In this document: positions 26,519 through 37,053 of the stretch, in pieces
Layout of the letters: each line of letters opens with the position of its first letter
How positions within the stretch are numbered: position 1 is the stretch's first letter
Origin: Marinobacter salarius
GTDB taxonomy: Bacteria; Pseudomonadota; Gammaproteobacteria; Pseudomonadales; Oleiphilaceae
Direction of reading: 5' to 3'
Length of the DNA: 64,000 nucleotides
NCBI GenBank assembly: GCA_000831005.1
Contig: CP007152.1
Location: forward strand, 4,278,001 to 4,342,000
Made by a program: the position numbers and the translations under genes
The notes under the pieces: generated by a model
What the model was told of the DNA's origin: nothing
Database searches by the model: none
The model's input: only the letters and a program-made list of their open reading frames with translations

Positions 26519-27085
26519 TTACTGGCAGCGGGCGCGCAGCAGTCGCGTTGCGGCATCAAACACGGCGAGGTCTTCTTCGGTGCGCGCGGCAAGGTGGGCC
26601 CCTTCCAGCATCGCCAGGGTCGCCTGCGCTTCATCGGCGGGACCCAGGATGGCCGAGACGGATCCATCCCTTTGTCCCAGTTCAAACGTTGCCGTAATCC
26701 ACTGCAGAACCATTGCGCGAACGGCGCCGACTCTGGCAATGACGGTGTCGGAGAGGCTTTCGCGGCAGGTCGAAAAGGCAACGCACAGACACACGGTCTG
26801 GCCATCATGCAACGCCCCGCGGTACAGGGCAATGAGTGCCTTGAGGCGCGCGCAGGCGCTGGCATGGGCGGCGTCTATCTCGGTCAGACCCTGCTGCAGA
26901 CTGGTCTGATAGCGCTCGATCAAGGCTTCGGAGAGCTTCGCCTTGGTGGGGAAATGATAATGGATCGAGGCCTTTCGAATGCCGATGGCCTCGGCGAGAT
27001 CCGCGTAGCTGAACCCGTCAAAGCCCCGTGACCGGACGGTGTGCTCGGCAAGATCCATCAGGGCTGTTCTGGTATCACGGTTCAT
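26519..27085 (-). CDS. TetR-family transcriptional regulator
   Basis: 188 aa. The N-terminal HTH (FDGFSYADLAEAIGIRKASIHYHFPTKAKL) is typical TetR. The C-terminal ligand-binding helices do not identify an effector. It is flanked by a hydrolase gene and a cupin gene on the same strand and probably represses neighbouring genes. Confidence 0.92.
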   Translation of the reverse strand: MNRDTRTALMDLAEHTVRSRGFDGFSYADLAEAIGIRKASIHYHFPTKAKLSEALIERYQTSLQQGLTEIDAAHASACARLKALIALYRGALHDGQTVCLCVAFSTCRESLSDTVIARVGAVRAMVLQWITATFELGQRDGSVSAILGPADEAQATLAMLEGAHLAARTEEDLAVFDAATRLLRARCQ

Positions 27086-27128
27086 GGTTATTCACCTGTC
27101 TGCCTTTTCAATCCCGCTATTGCCGGGC

Positions 27129-27797
27129 TTATACCCTCGGCGCCCCGGCAAATCGCAGGTGCCCCGTTTTCATCCAGATCTTGGCGCCGTCATCCCCGGC
27201 CGTCACGGACAACCTGTGTCCTTCAGGGAGGCGCAGCCAGTCATGCCTGGCCAGCACCTCGCCATCCCTGATAGCCGAACCTTCGACCACCAGCAGTTCG
27301 ATTCCGCCGGGCGCCTCAGAGGTCAGTGTCGCCCCCGCATCGAGCTGGCTGTAGGTCACGATCTCACGATCGTCCTCATGCAGCTTTGCGGTGGCAACGC
27401 CGCCCACTGGGGCGCCCAGCTCGGCCTCCATATTCTTGCTGAACTGGGTGCGGTCGGCCAGGTCGAACTGCCACAGTTTCACAAATATCGTGCAGCCCGT
27501 TTCAGAGCCCGGAATATGTGACGTGGTTGGGGGGTTGCGCACGTAGGTGCCAGCAGGGAAGTCACCGTGCTCGTCCTGGAACACGCCATCGAGTACGATG
27601 AATTCTTCTCCACCGGTATGGGTATGCGCCGAGAAATGACTGCCCGGCGCATAACGCACGATGGTCGTGGCGCGGGCAACTTCGTCCCCGATCCGGTCCA
27701 GCATGCGCCGCTCCACCCCTTTCATGGGCGAGGGCTGCCATTCAATCTGGTCGGAATGCATAACCACCGGTTTGGAGAAATCTGCATTGATCTCCAT
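27129..27797 (-). CDS. ChrR-like double-cupin protein
   Basis: 222 aa from [35 protein letters not shown]. The first cupin carries the metal-type motif [14 protein letters not shown]; a second cupin-like half follows. It resembles the C-terminal domain of ChrR anti-sigma factors but lacks their N-terminal zinc anti-sigma domain, so anti-sigma activity is not implied. The start at 27797 has an AGGGAGGAAT ribosome site. Confidence 0.85.
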   Translation of the reverse strand: MEINADFSKPVVMHSDQIEWQPSPMKGVERRMLDRIGDEVARATTIVRYAPGSHFSAHTHTGGEEFIVLDGVFQDEHGDFPAGTYVRNPPTTSHIPGSETGCTIFVKLWQFDLADRTQFSKNMEAELGAPVGGVATAKLHEDDREIVTYSQLDAGATLTSEAPGGIELLVVEGSAIRDGEVLARHDWLRLPEGHRLSVTAGDDGAKIWMKTGHLRFAGAPRV

Positions 27798-27864
27798 GTT
27801 ATTCCTCCCTTTTGTGCCCTTCATGTTTTCAGCGCTTACATTAAATCCGAAGGTTTCGGATTAC

Positions 27865-28517
27865 CGCAGCCAACGGGCCGGTGACCGGGTCATGGCCAGC
27901 ATCACCCACTATCTGGAAACGCACCTGCGCCTGACGATAAACACGGCGAAGAGCGCCGTGGATCGCCCTTGGCGTCGGAGCTTCCTGGGTTACAGCGTGA
28001 GCTGGCACAAAAGGCAGGTACGATTGAGGATCGCCCCCAAGAGCCTGAGGGCTTATCTGGCCAAGCTGCGCCCTCTGCTTAGACGGTCACGGGGGCAGTC
28101 GTTGACAACGACTATTCGGAAGCTGAACCCGGTGCTGCGAGGTTGGGCGAATTATTACCGCCTGACCGACACAAAGCGCTCGGTAGAAGCTCTGGATGGT
28201 TGGATAAGGCGGCGACTCCGTCTGATTCTGTGGCAGCAATGGAAGCGGACCCGCACGCGGGCTCGCAACTTGATGCGGCTGGGTCTGACTGAACCGAGAG
28301 CCTGGCAGAGTGCAACGAATGGGCGTGGACCCTGGTGGAATAGCGGCGCTTCGCACATGAACGCCGCCTTACCTAAAAAGGGTATTCGACCGCCTGTCTC
28401 TGGTAAGCTTGCTGGATACGATGGCCCGGCTTCAGAGTCAGCCATGAACCGCCGTATACGGAACCGTATGTACGGTGGTGTGAGAGGACGGGGGAGGTGA
28501 CTCCCCCTCCTACTCGA
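27865..28517 (+). mobile_element. Group II intron, 3' fragment (RT thumb/maturase plus domains V-VI)
   Basis: The coding part begins inside the reverse transcriptase (RSQRAGDRVMASITHYLE, then AKSAVDRPWRRSFLGYSVSW) and runs through the maturase region (LNPVLRGWANYYRLTD) to a stop at 28500. RNA domain V is visible: ACCGCCGTA paired with TACGGTGGT around an ATACG-GAAC-CGTAT tip. A GGGGGAG/CTCCCCC stem and the 3' end CTACTCGAT follow. The 5' domains and most of the RT are missing, so it cannot move by itself. It lies between the cupin leader and the CYTH gene. Confidence 0.85.
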
Positions 28518-28554
28518 TTATGCTGAAATCAGAATTCACACGGCAGGAGGGCGG

Positions 28555-29412
28555 ATGGCTCAGGAACTGGAAATCAAACTCAGCGTGGCGCAGCCTGATC
28601 TGGATCGAGTCGTTGACTGGCTATTGGGGCAGCCAAACACTTATGAGTCCGGGACCCTGCAATTGGGGAACACCTACTACGACACGCCCGATGGGGATCT
28701 CAACCGCCAGAAGATTGCCCTGCGAATCCGGAAGTTGGGTGACAGGCACATCCAGACCCTGAAAACCCGCGGTGAGTTCGTTGATGGTGCTCATCGTCGC
28801 CAGGAGTGGGAGTGGCCGCTGATCGGTACCACGCTCAATATGGGACTCATCGCGGACACCCCTGTGGGGCAGAGCGTGAACCTTGCCAGACTGCAGCCTG
28901 TCTTTGAGACCAACTTTCAGCGTCGTGTGGTTATGATCGAGCAAGGGGAGAGCCTGGTTGAAGTAGCCATTGATTCCGGGGAAATCGTGGCAGATGGGCA
29001 GTCCCGCCCGCTCAGTGAAGTTGAATTTGAGCTTAAGGCCGGAGATGCCTCGTTGTTACTGGCGTGGGCGCGACGTCTGGCGGATGAAGTGCCGGTGTTT
29101 CTGAACCTTGTCAGCAAGGCGGAGCAGGGGTACTACCTTGCGGGGCTCTATCACCCGGTTTCGAAAGCAGAGCAAAATGCTGAGTTGTCCGTGAATGAAT
29201 TCCTCTTTCTCCTCAGCGTGTCATGGCTTACGGGGCAGTCCGCTCCCGTGAATGGAGACGATTTTCGAGCGATAGCTCGGATGGCCGGCGAGCGCGGCGT
29301 CGGGGAGCTTTACCAGCGTGTGTTCCGTTCGCTGGCTGAGGGAAACGCTATTGGCGATATGGCAAGCAGCAAGGAACTTGGCCAGTTGCAACTGGCCATA
29401 GCAGCGGCATAG
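28555..29412 (+). CDS. CYTH-domain protein (YgiF-like triphosphatase)
   Basis: 285 aa. The N-terminal ELEIKL is the ExExK signature of CYTH tunnel enzymes, which hydrolyse inorganic triphosphate; further charged strands include ALRIRKLGDRHIQTLKTRG. The C-terminal ~80 residues are helical and lack a full CHAD domain. AGGAGG ribosome site directly follows the intron end, so its native promoter may have been displaced by the intron. Confidence 0.9.
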   Translation: MAQELEIKLSVAQPDLDRVVDWLLGQPNTYESGTLQLGNTYYDTPDGDLNRQKIALRIRKLGDRHIQTLKTRGEFVDGAHRRQEWEWPLIGTTLNMGLIADTPVGQSVNLARLQPVFETNFQRRVVMIEQGESLVEVAIDSGEIVADGQSRPLSEVEFELKAGDASLLLAWARRLADEVPVFLNLVSKAEQGYYLAGLYHPVSKAEQNAELSVNEFLFLLSVSWLTGQSAPVNGDDFRAIARMAGERGVGELYQRVFRSLAEGNAIGDMASSKELGQLQLAIAAA

Positions 29413-29413
29413 T

Positions 29414-30591
29414 TTACGGCTGATCGGCCGCTTTGGAGACGTTGCTGTCCTCTTGAGTGGCCTGTTTTTGAAGGTTGTGCCATTTGTTAATGAAGTCGCG
29501 ATAATGGGACAGGGCTTCTTTCACCACTTCCACGTCCGGGGTCTCACTGGACTTCACAAGAACGATCAGGCCCTTGCCTTCAATTTCCTTATCGGTGGGC
29601 GGGTGGCAAACGACTTCGTTGTTGTCGTCAATATAGCGAGTGCGGTGCCGATGCCATGCCGAATCAGCGCGCTGACGATATCCGCCCAATTCAGGTCGTC
29701 CAGTTCAATTTCGTAGCGGTGGGGGTGGTCGTGTTGATAATTGAACAAGTCCTCAAGGACTTTCTCTGACCCCGGTGCGATGACCGAGCGCACCATGATC
29801 TCCGGATAGGTTCGAACCGGTCGGATAACGGTACGGACACCCGCAGAAGTAAAGCGATCCCGATTTTCATCCCGTACGCACTCCACCGTGACTTTCTGGC
29901 CAAGGTTGGACTCACTCAGCCTGTGGGCAATATCAAAGGTCAGGCTGTCGGAGGTCGGGTCGGATTCGTCAGCGGCTAATACAACAATATGTCGGGCTGA
30001 ACCAGCGTGCACCGCCTTGAGAGCTTCCGGGTCACTACCGGAGCCATGAAAGTGAACCAGGCCATTGTCCGCCAGTTCGGGCGGAAGCCCGTTGGGAAAC
30101 TGACTGGTCAATATGATGATGGGAACGGTTTCATAACCGGGCACGGCCCGCATTTGGGAGGCAAAGCGAGAAAAATACTGTTCTCCGCCCGTCTGCGGTG
30201 TGTTGACGATAACGATGTGGTCTTTCATGGCGTATATCCAGCGTCCGGTTAAGATACGTTCCCGGCGGTAGAACCGGTATTCAATATAATCACTGACGAT
30301 AAGCGTTAACAGCGTGATGGCGGCAATGAACATCAGCAAAACGGTGCTGAGTCGTCCGATGATGGTCTGCGGCGCAAAATCACCGTAGCCCACGGTAACC
30401 AGCGTTGTCATGGTCATCCACGCAGACTCGAACAGCGTGAGGTCCTCTGCCGCCCATATGATCACCACCTGAGTGACCAGCAGCCCGCCAAGAATGGTGA
30501 AAAGCCGCTTGATGCGTGACCGGATAATCCCGGACATAGGCAGGTGGGAAAGCTGATGTTCCGGGTTCAGCGGCCGGCGATTCCTCTGCAT
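29414..30591 (-). CDS. Two-TM potassium channel with TrkA-N domain (apparent frameshift)
   Basis: About 392 aa after repair. Two membrane helices flank a pore loop with selectivity filter TLVTVGYGD (residues ~65-75), followed by a cytoplasmic RCK/TrkA-N-like domain ([16 protein letters not shown]). The frame breaks at ~29640; adding one C ([13 protein letters not shown]) restores the C-terminus. It resembles MthK-type ligand-gated channels. Divergent from glnE. Confidence 0.9.
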
Positions 30592-30672
30592 CGGTGTCCT
30601 TACAACGGTTCTGTCGGGGGAGAGTTCGTTATACAGTACGGGAAATATAACAGAGACACAGGGGTTTGCATT

Positions 30673-33578
30673 ATGTCCGAGCCGTGGCGCTCCTTACCGA
30701 AGAGTCTGGCAGATGAGGTTGGCGGTGCCTGGTCTTCGGTATTTTCCGAGGGCATGCCCAGTTTTCTGGGCACTCAGGGTGGCGTATCCGATGAGGATGT
30801 GGCCCAGGCCGTCGCTCGCAGCCCTTTTGTCAGGCGCACCCTTGAGCGCCATCTGGAACAGGTAGCGGCACTATGTCACTCGCGCCCGCTGACTGAGCGC
30901 ACAACCGCGGATTACCTGCGCCAGCGCTGGCAGGAATTCCTGTCAGACGTGGTTGATGAAGGCAGTCTCCACGCGTCGTTGCGGCAATTCCGGACGGAAA
31001 TACAGTTCCGGATTATCTGGCGGGACCTGATGCGCTGGGCAGACCTTGCCGAAACCATGGCGGCCACAAGTGATTTCGCCGACACCTGTATCCAGGGTGC
31101 CCTGGACTGGTTGTACGAAGACACCTGCGAGCAATCAGGAACGCCGTGGGGAGTAAATCCGGCGACGGGAAAGGAAGGCCCGCAACCCTTGATTGTTCTG
31201 GGTATGGGGAAGTTGGGGGGGCACGAGCTTAACGTCTCTTCTGATATTGATCTCATCTTCGCGTTCCCGGGGAAGGGCGAAACCCGTGGCGGGCGCCGAT
31301 CCATTGATAACCAGCAGTTTTTTATCCGCCTGGGCCAGAGGCTGATCCAGGCGCTGGACCAGATCACCGCAGACGGCTTTGTGTTCCGCGTGGATATGCG
31401 CCTGCGCCCCTATGGCCAGAGTGGGGCCTTGGTGCTGAGTTTCGCTGCGCTGGAGACCTATTACCAGGACCAGGGGCGGGACTGGGAGCGCTATGCCATG
31501 GTAAAGGCGCGGGTTGTGGCCGGTGATCAGCAGGCGGGGCAAGTGCTGATGGATAGCCTGAAGCCCTTTGTCTATCGCAAGTATATCGACTTCAGTGCGT
31601 TTGAGTCCCTGCGTGCCATGAAGTCCATGATCAGCCGGGAAGTACGCCGTAAAGGCTGGAAAACAACATCAAGCTCGGCAATGGAGGCATCCGCGAGATT
31701 GAATTTGTGGTACAGGCGTTCCAGTTGATCCGGGGCGGCCGTGACAGGGAATTACAACAGCGGGAACTATTGGTAATCCTGAAGGAGCTGGAAGAACTGG
31801 AGCTGCTGCCGTCACCGGTGGTAAAGGAGCTGAAGGAGGCCTATGTCTTCCTTCGCAATCTTGAGCATGCCCTTCAGGGCATGGAAGACAAACAGACCCA
31901 ACTGCTGCCGGAAGACGATCTCTCGCAAGCCCGTGTAGCACTGATCATGGGGTTTGATGATTGGCCAGCCTGCGTTGCGGAACTGGAAAAACATCGCGAA
32001 CGGGTGGCCACGCATTTTGCAGATATCATCGCCATCGAAGATGAAGAACACGAGGTGGCGGCGCTTGATGAAGGCTGGCAGGAACTTTGGCTGGGTGAAA
32101 TGGACGAGGAGGCGGCGACCGCCTGGCTCGATGAACATGGTTTTGAGGACGCCGAAGGCAGCTATGCTGCCCTCAGCGACCTGCGCGAAACCCGCACATT
32201 GCAGACGCTGCAGACCCAAGGGCGACAGCGGTTAAACAAGTTCATACCGGTATTGTTGGAAGCGCTTACTCACGTGGAGGGGCCGTCCCAGACGCTGGTG
32301 CGGGTTCTTCAACTGGTTGAAGCGATTCTGCGCAGAACCGCCTACATGGTGTTGCTGTTGGAGAATCCGGGAGCCAGGACCCAGCTGGTCCGCCTGTGCA
32401 GTGAAAGCCCTTGGATCGCAAGCCAACTGGCGGAAACGCCCTTGCTGCTCGACGAGCTTTTGAACGCAGAGAGTCTGTACAGCCCGCCGGCAAAAACCGA
32501 ACTTCAGGATGACCTGCGCCAGCAGATGCTGCGGATTCCCTATGAGGATCTTGAGGAGCAGATGGAGACTCTGCGGCACTTCAAGAAAGCCCACATACTG
32601 CGAGTGGCCGCCTCGGAGATACGGGAAACCCTGCCATTGATGAAGGTCAGTGACTATCTGACGTGGATTGCCGAAGTGGTGCTGGACCATGTGGTGGACG
32701 TGGCGTTCGCTAACCTGGTCAGCCGCCATGGTTACCCCCGGCGCAAGGATGGCTCAGCCTGTGACACCGATTTTGCCGTCGTTGGCTATGGCAAGTTGGG
32801 GGGTATCGAGCTTGGCTACACCTCGGACCTCGACCTGGTCTTTATCCACGATGCCGATCCGGAGCAGTCAACGGATGGTGACAAGCCCATCGACAACGCC
32901 GTTTTCTACACCCGGCTCGGGCAGCGAATTGTGCACATTCTCAACACCCAGACGCCGTCCGGCCAGCTTTACGAAGTGGATATGCGCCTGCGACCCTCGG
33001 GCAGCTCGGGGTTGTTGGTCAGTACGCTGCCCGCCTTCGAGAAGTACCAGCGTAGCGATGCCTGGACCTGGGAACACCAAGCGCTGGCCCGCGCCCGTGG
33101 TGTGGCAGGCTGTCCGGAAACGTTGGAAGCCTTTGAAAAGCTACGTGCAGACATCCTGTGTCAGCAAAGGGATCGGGGAAAGCTGAGGGAAGAAGTGGTC
33201 GGCATGCGAGAGAAGATGCGCACCGCCCTGGGCACCCCGCAAATCGAAGGCAAGGTGCCTGAGGTTTTCCATATCAAACACGACTACGGCGGCATTATCG
33301 ATATCGAGTTCATGGTGCAGTACCTGATGCTGGCCTGGTGTTCCGAGCATCCGGAACTGACGCAGTGGTCCGATAATATTCGCCAGATGGAGGAACTGGG
33401 CCGGGCGGGGGTATTGCCGGTGGAAGACACTGAAAAACTCAGGGAAACGTTTATCACCCTGCGCTCCACCATACACCGGCGGGCACTGCAGAACCTGAAT
33501 AGCCAGGTGGCGGGTGATGCGTTTCCCGAAGAGCGTGATTACATCCAAAGTATGTGGAATCGGGTTATGTTGGGGTGA
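30673..33578 (+). CDS. glnE: Glutamine synthetase adenylyltransferase/deadenylase (apparent frameshift)
   Basis: Bifunctional enzyme that switches glutamine synthetase activity in response to PII. Both nucleotidyltransferase domains are present: [21 protein letters not shown] in the first half and [20 protein letters not shown] in the second. The frame breaks at ~31656; adding one C ([21 protein letters not shown]) gives ~968 aa, normal for GlnE. A core gene of nitrogen control, so the break is almost certainly a sequence error. Start [15 protein letters not shown] is chosen over the upstream in-frame start. Confidence 0.95.
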
Positions 33579-33687
33579 TTGAGAAGTGATGGAGGAGTGA
33601 TGGAAGAGTGATTGCGCCCCTTCGTAACCCCGAGTTTTCCTGCTAGAATGCCGGTTTCCCGAATAGAGTGCTTTAGGAGCAGAAACA

Positions 33688-34614
33688 ATGTCGATGGCTG
33701 ATCGCGATGGCCTGATCTGGCTGGATGGTGAAATGGTTCCCTGGCGGGAAGCCAAAACTCACGTGCTGACCCACACCCTGCACTATGGTCTGGGTTGTTT
33801 CGAGGGTGTCCGCGCCTACAGCACTGAAAAGGGTGCTGCGATTTTTCGGCTGGAAGATCACACCAATCGTCTTTTCCGCTCCGCGCATATCCTCAACATG
33901 ACCATGCCGTTCAGCAAGGACGAGTTGAATGCGGCACAGACCGCCGCCGTGCGGGAGAATAACCTGGACGAAGCCTACCTGCGCCCGATGGTATTTCTCG
34001 GCTCTGAAGGTATGGGGCTGCGTGCCGACAACCTCAAGGTTCATGTGATGGTCGCCGCCTGGAGCTGGCCGTCCTACATGTCACCGGAAGCAAAGGAATT
34101 GGGCATCAAGGTTCGCACTTCTTCCTACACGCGGCATCACGTCAACATCACCATGTGTAAGGCCAAGGCCAACGGTAACTACATCAACTCCATGCTGGCC
34201 CTGAATGAAGCCATTGCCAGTGGCTGCGAAGAAGCCCTGTTGCTGGACAACGAAGGCTACGTGGCTGAAGGTTCCGGCGAGAATATCTTCATTATGCGTG
34301 ATGGCGTGCTCCATACACCGGAACTGACGTCCTGCCTGGAAGGCATCACCCGCCAGACCATCCTGGATTTCGCGAAAGAGCTGAACATTCCGGTGAAAGA
34401 GCGTCGTATCACCCGGGATGAGGTCTATATTGCGGACGAAGCCTTCTTTACTGGCACCGCTGCAGAAGTGCTGCCGATCCGTGAGCTGGATGGCCGTTTG
34501 ATCGGCGCTGGCAAGCGCGGCCCGCTGACCGAGAAGTTGCAGGGTATGTATTTCGATGCTGTGAAGGGCAAGAGTCCTGCGCATTCACACTGGCTGACAG
34601 CGGTTAACGGCTAA
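33688..34614 (+). CDS. ilvE: Branched-chain amino acid aminotransferase
   Basis: 308 aa class IV PLP enzyme; last step of Val, Ile and Leu synthesis. Recognised from THTLHYGLGCFEGVRAY, the PLP lysine in MCKAKANGNYINSMLA, and the EGSGENIFIM and FFTGTAAEV motifs. AGGAG ribosome site. glnE-ilvE followed by LPS core genes is the conserved order in Pseudomonas and relatives. Confidence 0.97.
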   Translation: MSMADRDGLIWLDGEMVPWREAKTHVLTHTLHYGLGCFEGVRAYSTEKGAAIFRLEDHTNRLFRSAHILNMTMPFSKDELNAAQTAAVRENNLDEAYLRPMVFLGSEGMGLRADNLKVHVMVAAWSWPSYMSPEAKELGIKVRTSSYTRHHVNITMCKAKANGNYINSMLALNEAIASGCEEALLLDNEGYVAEGSGENIFIMRDGVLHTPELTSCLEGITRQTILDFAKELNIPVKERRITRDEVYIADEAFFTGTAAEVLPIRELDGRLIGAGKRGPLTEKLQGMYFDAVKGKSPAHSHWLTAVNG

Positions 34615-34651
34615 CGCCGTGGTCCACTAACAACACCTGCAGGAAGAGCAA

Positions 34652-35056
34652 ATGGCGGACGTTATCAAAGTGCCGGTCTCCTTCGGCGAAGTGCTGGACA
34701 AGATCACCATTCTGGAGATCAAGTCTGAACGCATAGCAGACGCGGAAAAGGTCAAAAATGTTCGGCTCGAGCTGGACGAACTGAGCGCCACCTGGAACGA
34801 GGCCGTTCAGGATCAGGCAGCCATCGCAGATCTGCGCAGGCAGCTTAAGGAAGTGAACGAGGCGCTCTGGGAAATCGAAGACGACATTCGTGATCAGGAA
34901 GCTGCTCAGGATTTCGGCGCAAAGTTTATTGAACTGGCTCGTGCCGTCTATGTCACCAACGACAAGCGCGCCGCCATCAAGAAGGACGTGAACCTGGCCC
35001 TGGGGTCACGATTTGTGGAAGAAAAGTCCTATCAGGATTACACCGCCCGCAAGTAA
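34652..35056 (+). CDS. DUF6165-family protein
   Basis: 134 aa, strongly charged and helical (IADLRRQLKEVNEALWEIEDDIRDQEAAQDF). The start MADVIKVPVSFGEVLDKITILEIKSERI is characteristic of this family of unknown function, commonly found beside LPS genes. It follows ilvE by 37 nt and is likely co-transcribed. Confidence 0.85.
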   Translation: MADVIKVPVSFGEVLDKITILEIKSERIADAEKVKNVRLELDELSATWNEAVQDQAAIADLRRQLKEVNEALWEIEDDIRDQEAAQDFGAKFIELARAVYVTNDKRAAIKKDVNLALGSRFVEEKSYQDYTARK

Positions 35057-35087
35057 AGCGGTGCTTTCATTCGCCTGGATTGTCATA

Positions 35088-35110
35088 CCCTCTCCCATCG
35101 CGGGAGAGGG
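35088..35110 (+). terminator. Hairpin after the glnE-ilvE unit
   Basis: 9-bp perfect stem CCCTCTCCC/GGGAGAGGG with a 5-nt loop, between convergent genes. No strong T-run on either side, so termination is plausible but not certain. Could also be a dispersed repeat. Confidence 0.5.
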
Positions 35111-35152
35111 TTAAAGAGAAGGCCCGAGAGAGCCGTAGACAGTGGCTCGGCA

Positions 35153-36214
35153 TCAGTGCTGGGCAACCCACTGATCCAGCATCTCCGTCACGTCCTCCAC
35201 CGTCACCAGTTCCATCGCCCCCTCGAATTCCGCCTTGGCGCCCCAGCGAGCCTGCTCAACGGTTTTTCCGGTAAACCGCTTCAACGCTTCCGGATATCGA
35301 TTCACGCACCATTGCAGCGAGTTGTAAGGGCCGGAACGATTGGGATTGCTGGCCGCGAAAATACCCAGCACATCGGTGCCCATTGAACTGGCAATGTGGG
35401 CCGGCCCGGTATCCGGTGCGACGACCAGATCGGCGCGTTCCAACAGAGCGGTGAGCTGTTTCAGTGTATCCTTGCCACAGATGTTGTGCGCTTGTTCCGC
35501 CATAGCGTTTTCGATGTCTGTGCAAAACTCCGCTTCAAAGGGGGCGGGACTGCCCACCAGAATCACCTTCATGCCGTGAGTGCGGATGGCGTGATCAGCC
35601 AGTTGGGCATAGCGCTCGGCAGGCCAGTTGCGAAGGGTGTGGCTGGCACAGGGGCTGATCACGAGGTTCCTGCGGTCCGTTGCGAGGTGCTGCCTGGCGA
35701 ACTCATGATCTTCGGAGGCCAATGGAATGACCCATTTTGGTGCGGCGGGTTCCAGGCCAAGTGGCTCCAGGAAGCTTGCCAGGCAATCCCGCACGTGTTG
35801 TTGTGCTGCGGGGGCAATCCGCCGGTTAATAAACAAACTGTGTAGGTCTTTGCTGCGCGCCTTGTCATAGCCAACCTTCACCTTGGCCGGAATCATCGCT
35901 GCTGCCAGATTGGCTCTGAAGGCTACCTGCATGTGGAGCAACGCATCAAACTTCCTGGCTTTAAGGGTGTTGCGCAAATCAGCGTACCCTTTGCTCCCGG
36001 CTTTTTTGTCGAAGATAACGAACTCGACGCCGGGTAGATCACCAATCAGCTTGGCTTCAATCTTGCCGATCACCCAGGTGATCTTCACGCCGGGTAGTTG
36101 CTCCTGAAGACTCAGGATCACCGGTATCACATGGGTCACGTCGCCAATGGCGGACAATCGTAATATGCAGATGGAGTTAATCAAGTTACGGTCCGTTTCA
36201 GGTTCAGAAAACAT
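35153..36214 (-). CDS. Heptosyltransferase-type glycosyltransferase (GT9)
   Basis: 353 aa, GT-B fold. The N-terminal ILRLSAIGDVTHVIPVILSLQEQLP and C-terminal nucleotide-sugar site ADLVVAPDTGPAHIASSMGTDVLGIF are hallmarks of WaaC/WaaF heptosyltransferases, which extend the LPS inner core at the cytoplasmic face of the inner membrane. I cannot decide between heptosyltransferase I and II. It is divergent from kdkA. Confidence 0.92.
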   Translation of the reverse strand: MFSEPETDRNLINSICILRLSAIGDVTHVIPVILSLQEQLPGVKITWVIGKIEAKLIGDLPGVEFVIFDKKAGSKGYADLRNTLKARKFDALLHMQVAFRANLAAAMIPAKVKVGYDKARSKDLHSLFINRRIAPAAQQHVRDCLASFLEPLGLEPAAPKWVIPLASEDHEFARQHLATDRRNLVISPCASHTLRNWPAERYAQLADHAIRTHGMKVILVGSPAPFEAEFCTDIENAMAEQAHNICGKDTLKQLTALLERADLVVAPDTGPAHIASSMGTDVLGIFAASNPNRSGPYNSLQWCVNRYPEALKRFTGKTVEQARWGAKAEFEGAMELVTVEDVTEMLDQWVAQH

Positions 36215-36336
36215 GTATGTAGAGCTTTGGCGTGATTCATTGATAAACTGCTGCGTATTCTAACCTACTCGCTGGTTATCGTCTCAGGGCGACCAGCGGT
36301 TCGTCTCTTTGGTTATTGGTTTGTATTAGGGTGAGC

Positions 36337-37053
36337 ATGGCTGAGTCTGAAATTTGCGTCCGGGACAACCACTCAGCCTGCCTTCTCCATCCGGATTATC
36401 TCGGCCAGGTGTCAGAGGCTTGGTTCAGTCCTGAATACTGGGGAAAACTGGCACGTCCAGTCAGTAGCGGAGGGCGTGGTGGCGCATGGTTTGTCGATGC
36501 CGACGGCCATCAGGTTGTGCTGCGGAAATACCTGCGTGGCGGATTGATGACAAGGCTCTCTAGGTCATCTTATGTGTTTCTGGGGGAACAGCATGTCCGA
36601 TCCTTTGCCGAGTTTCGCCTGCTCAACTGGTTGACAGAGTTGGAGCTGCCTGTACCCAAACCGGTGGCAGCATGGTATCGAAGAATGTCGCCGTTACATT
36701 ATCAAGCATCGATTATTATTGAGCGAATTGACAACACCGCGCCACTAGCTGACCTGATAGGATCGCTGGATGATAACGGATGGAGGAATCTCGGCGTGAA
36801 TTTGCGCCGGTTCCACGATGCTGGAGTAAAACACGCAGACCTGAATTGTTTTAACGTTCTGGTGCGAGGGGATGAGTTCTTTTTGATTGATTTTGATAAG
36901 GGGCGGATTGTCCAGTCACCGGCGTCTGCGGGTTGGAAATCTGCCAACCTTGAGCGCTTCGCCCGGTCTCTTCGGAAACTGGCTGGCGCGAAAACTCAGG
37001 AGCGCGTCTGGTATTTTTTAATGAATGGCTATAACGGGAGTCAAGAGGCTTGA
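36337..37053 (+). CDS. kdkA: 3-deoxy-D-manno-octulosonic acid kinase
   Basis: 238 aa from MAESEICVRDNHSACLL (the GTG-type upstream reading is rejected; AGGGTGA precedes this ATG). The kinase-like fold shows RGGAWFVDADGHQVVLRKY, catalytic HADLNCFNVLV and metal-binding LIDFDKGRI. It phosphorylates Kdo in the LPS inner core, giving single-Kdo lipid A as in Haemophilus and Vibrio. It overlaps the next gene by 4 nt. Confidence 0.93.
   Translation: MAESEICVRDNHSACLLHPDYLGQVSEAWFSPEYWGKLARPVSSGGRGGAWFVDADGHQVVLRKYLRGGLMTRLSRSSYVFLGEQHVRSFAEFRLLNWLTELELPVPKPVAAWYRRMSPLHYQASIIIERIDNTAPLADLIGSLDDNGWRNLGVNLRRFHDAGVKHADLNCFNVLVRGDEFFLIDFDKGRIVQSPASAGWKSANLERFARSLRKLAGAKTQERVWYFLMNGYNGSQEA

Noticed and set aside
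30673-33578. glnE as a decayed pseudogene or two separate genes
   Set aside because: A single missing C in a CC pair restores a full-length protein with both catalytic domains; sequence error is far more likely.
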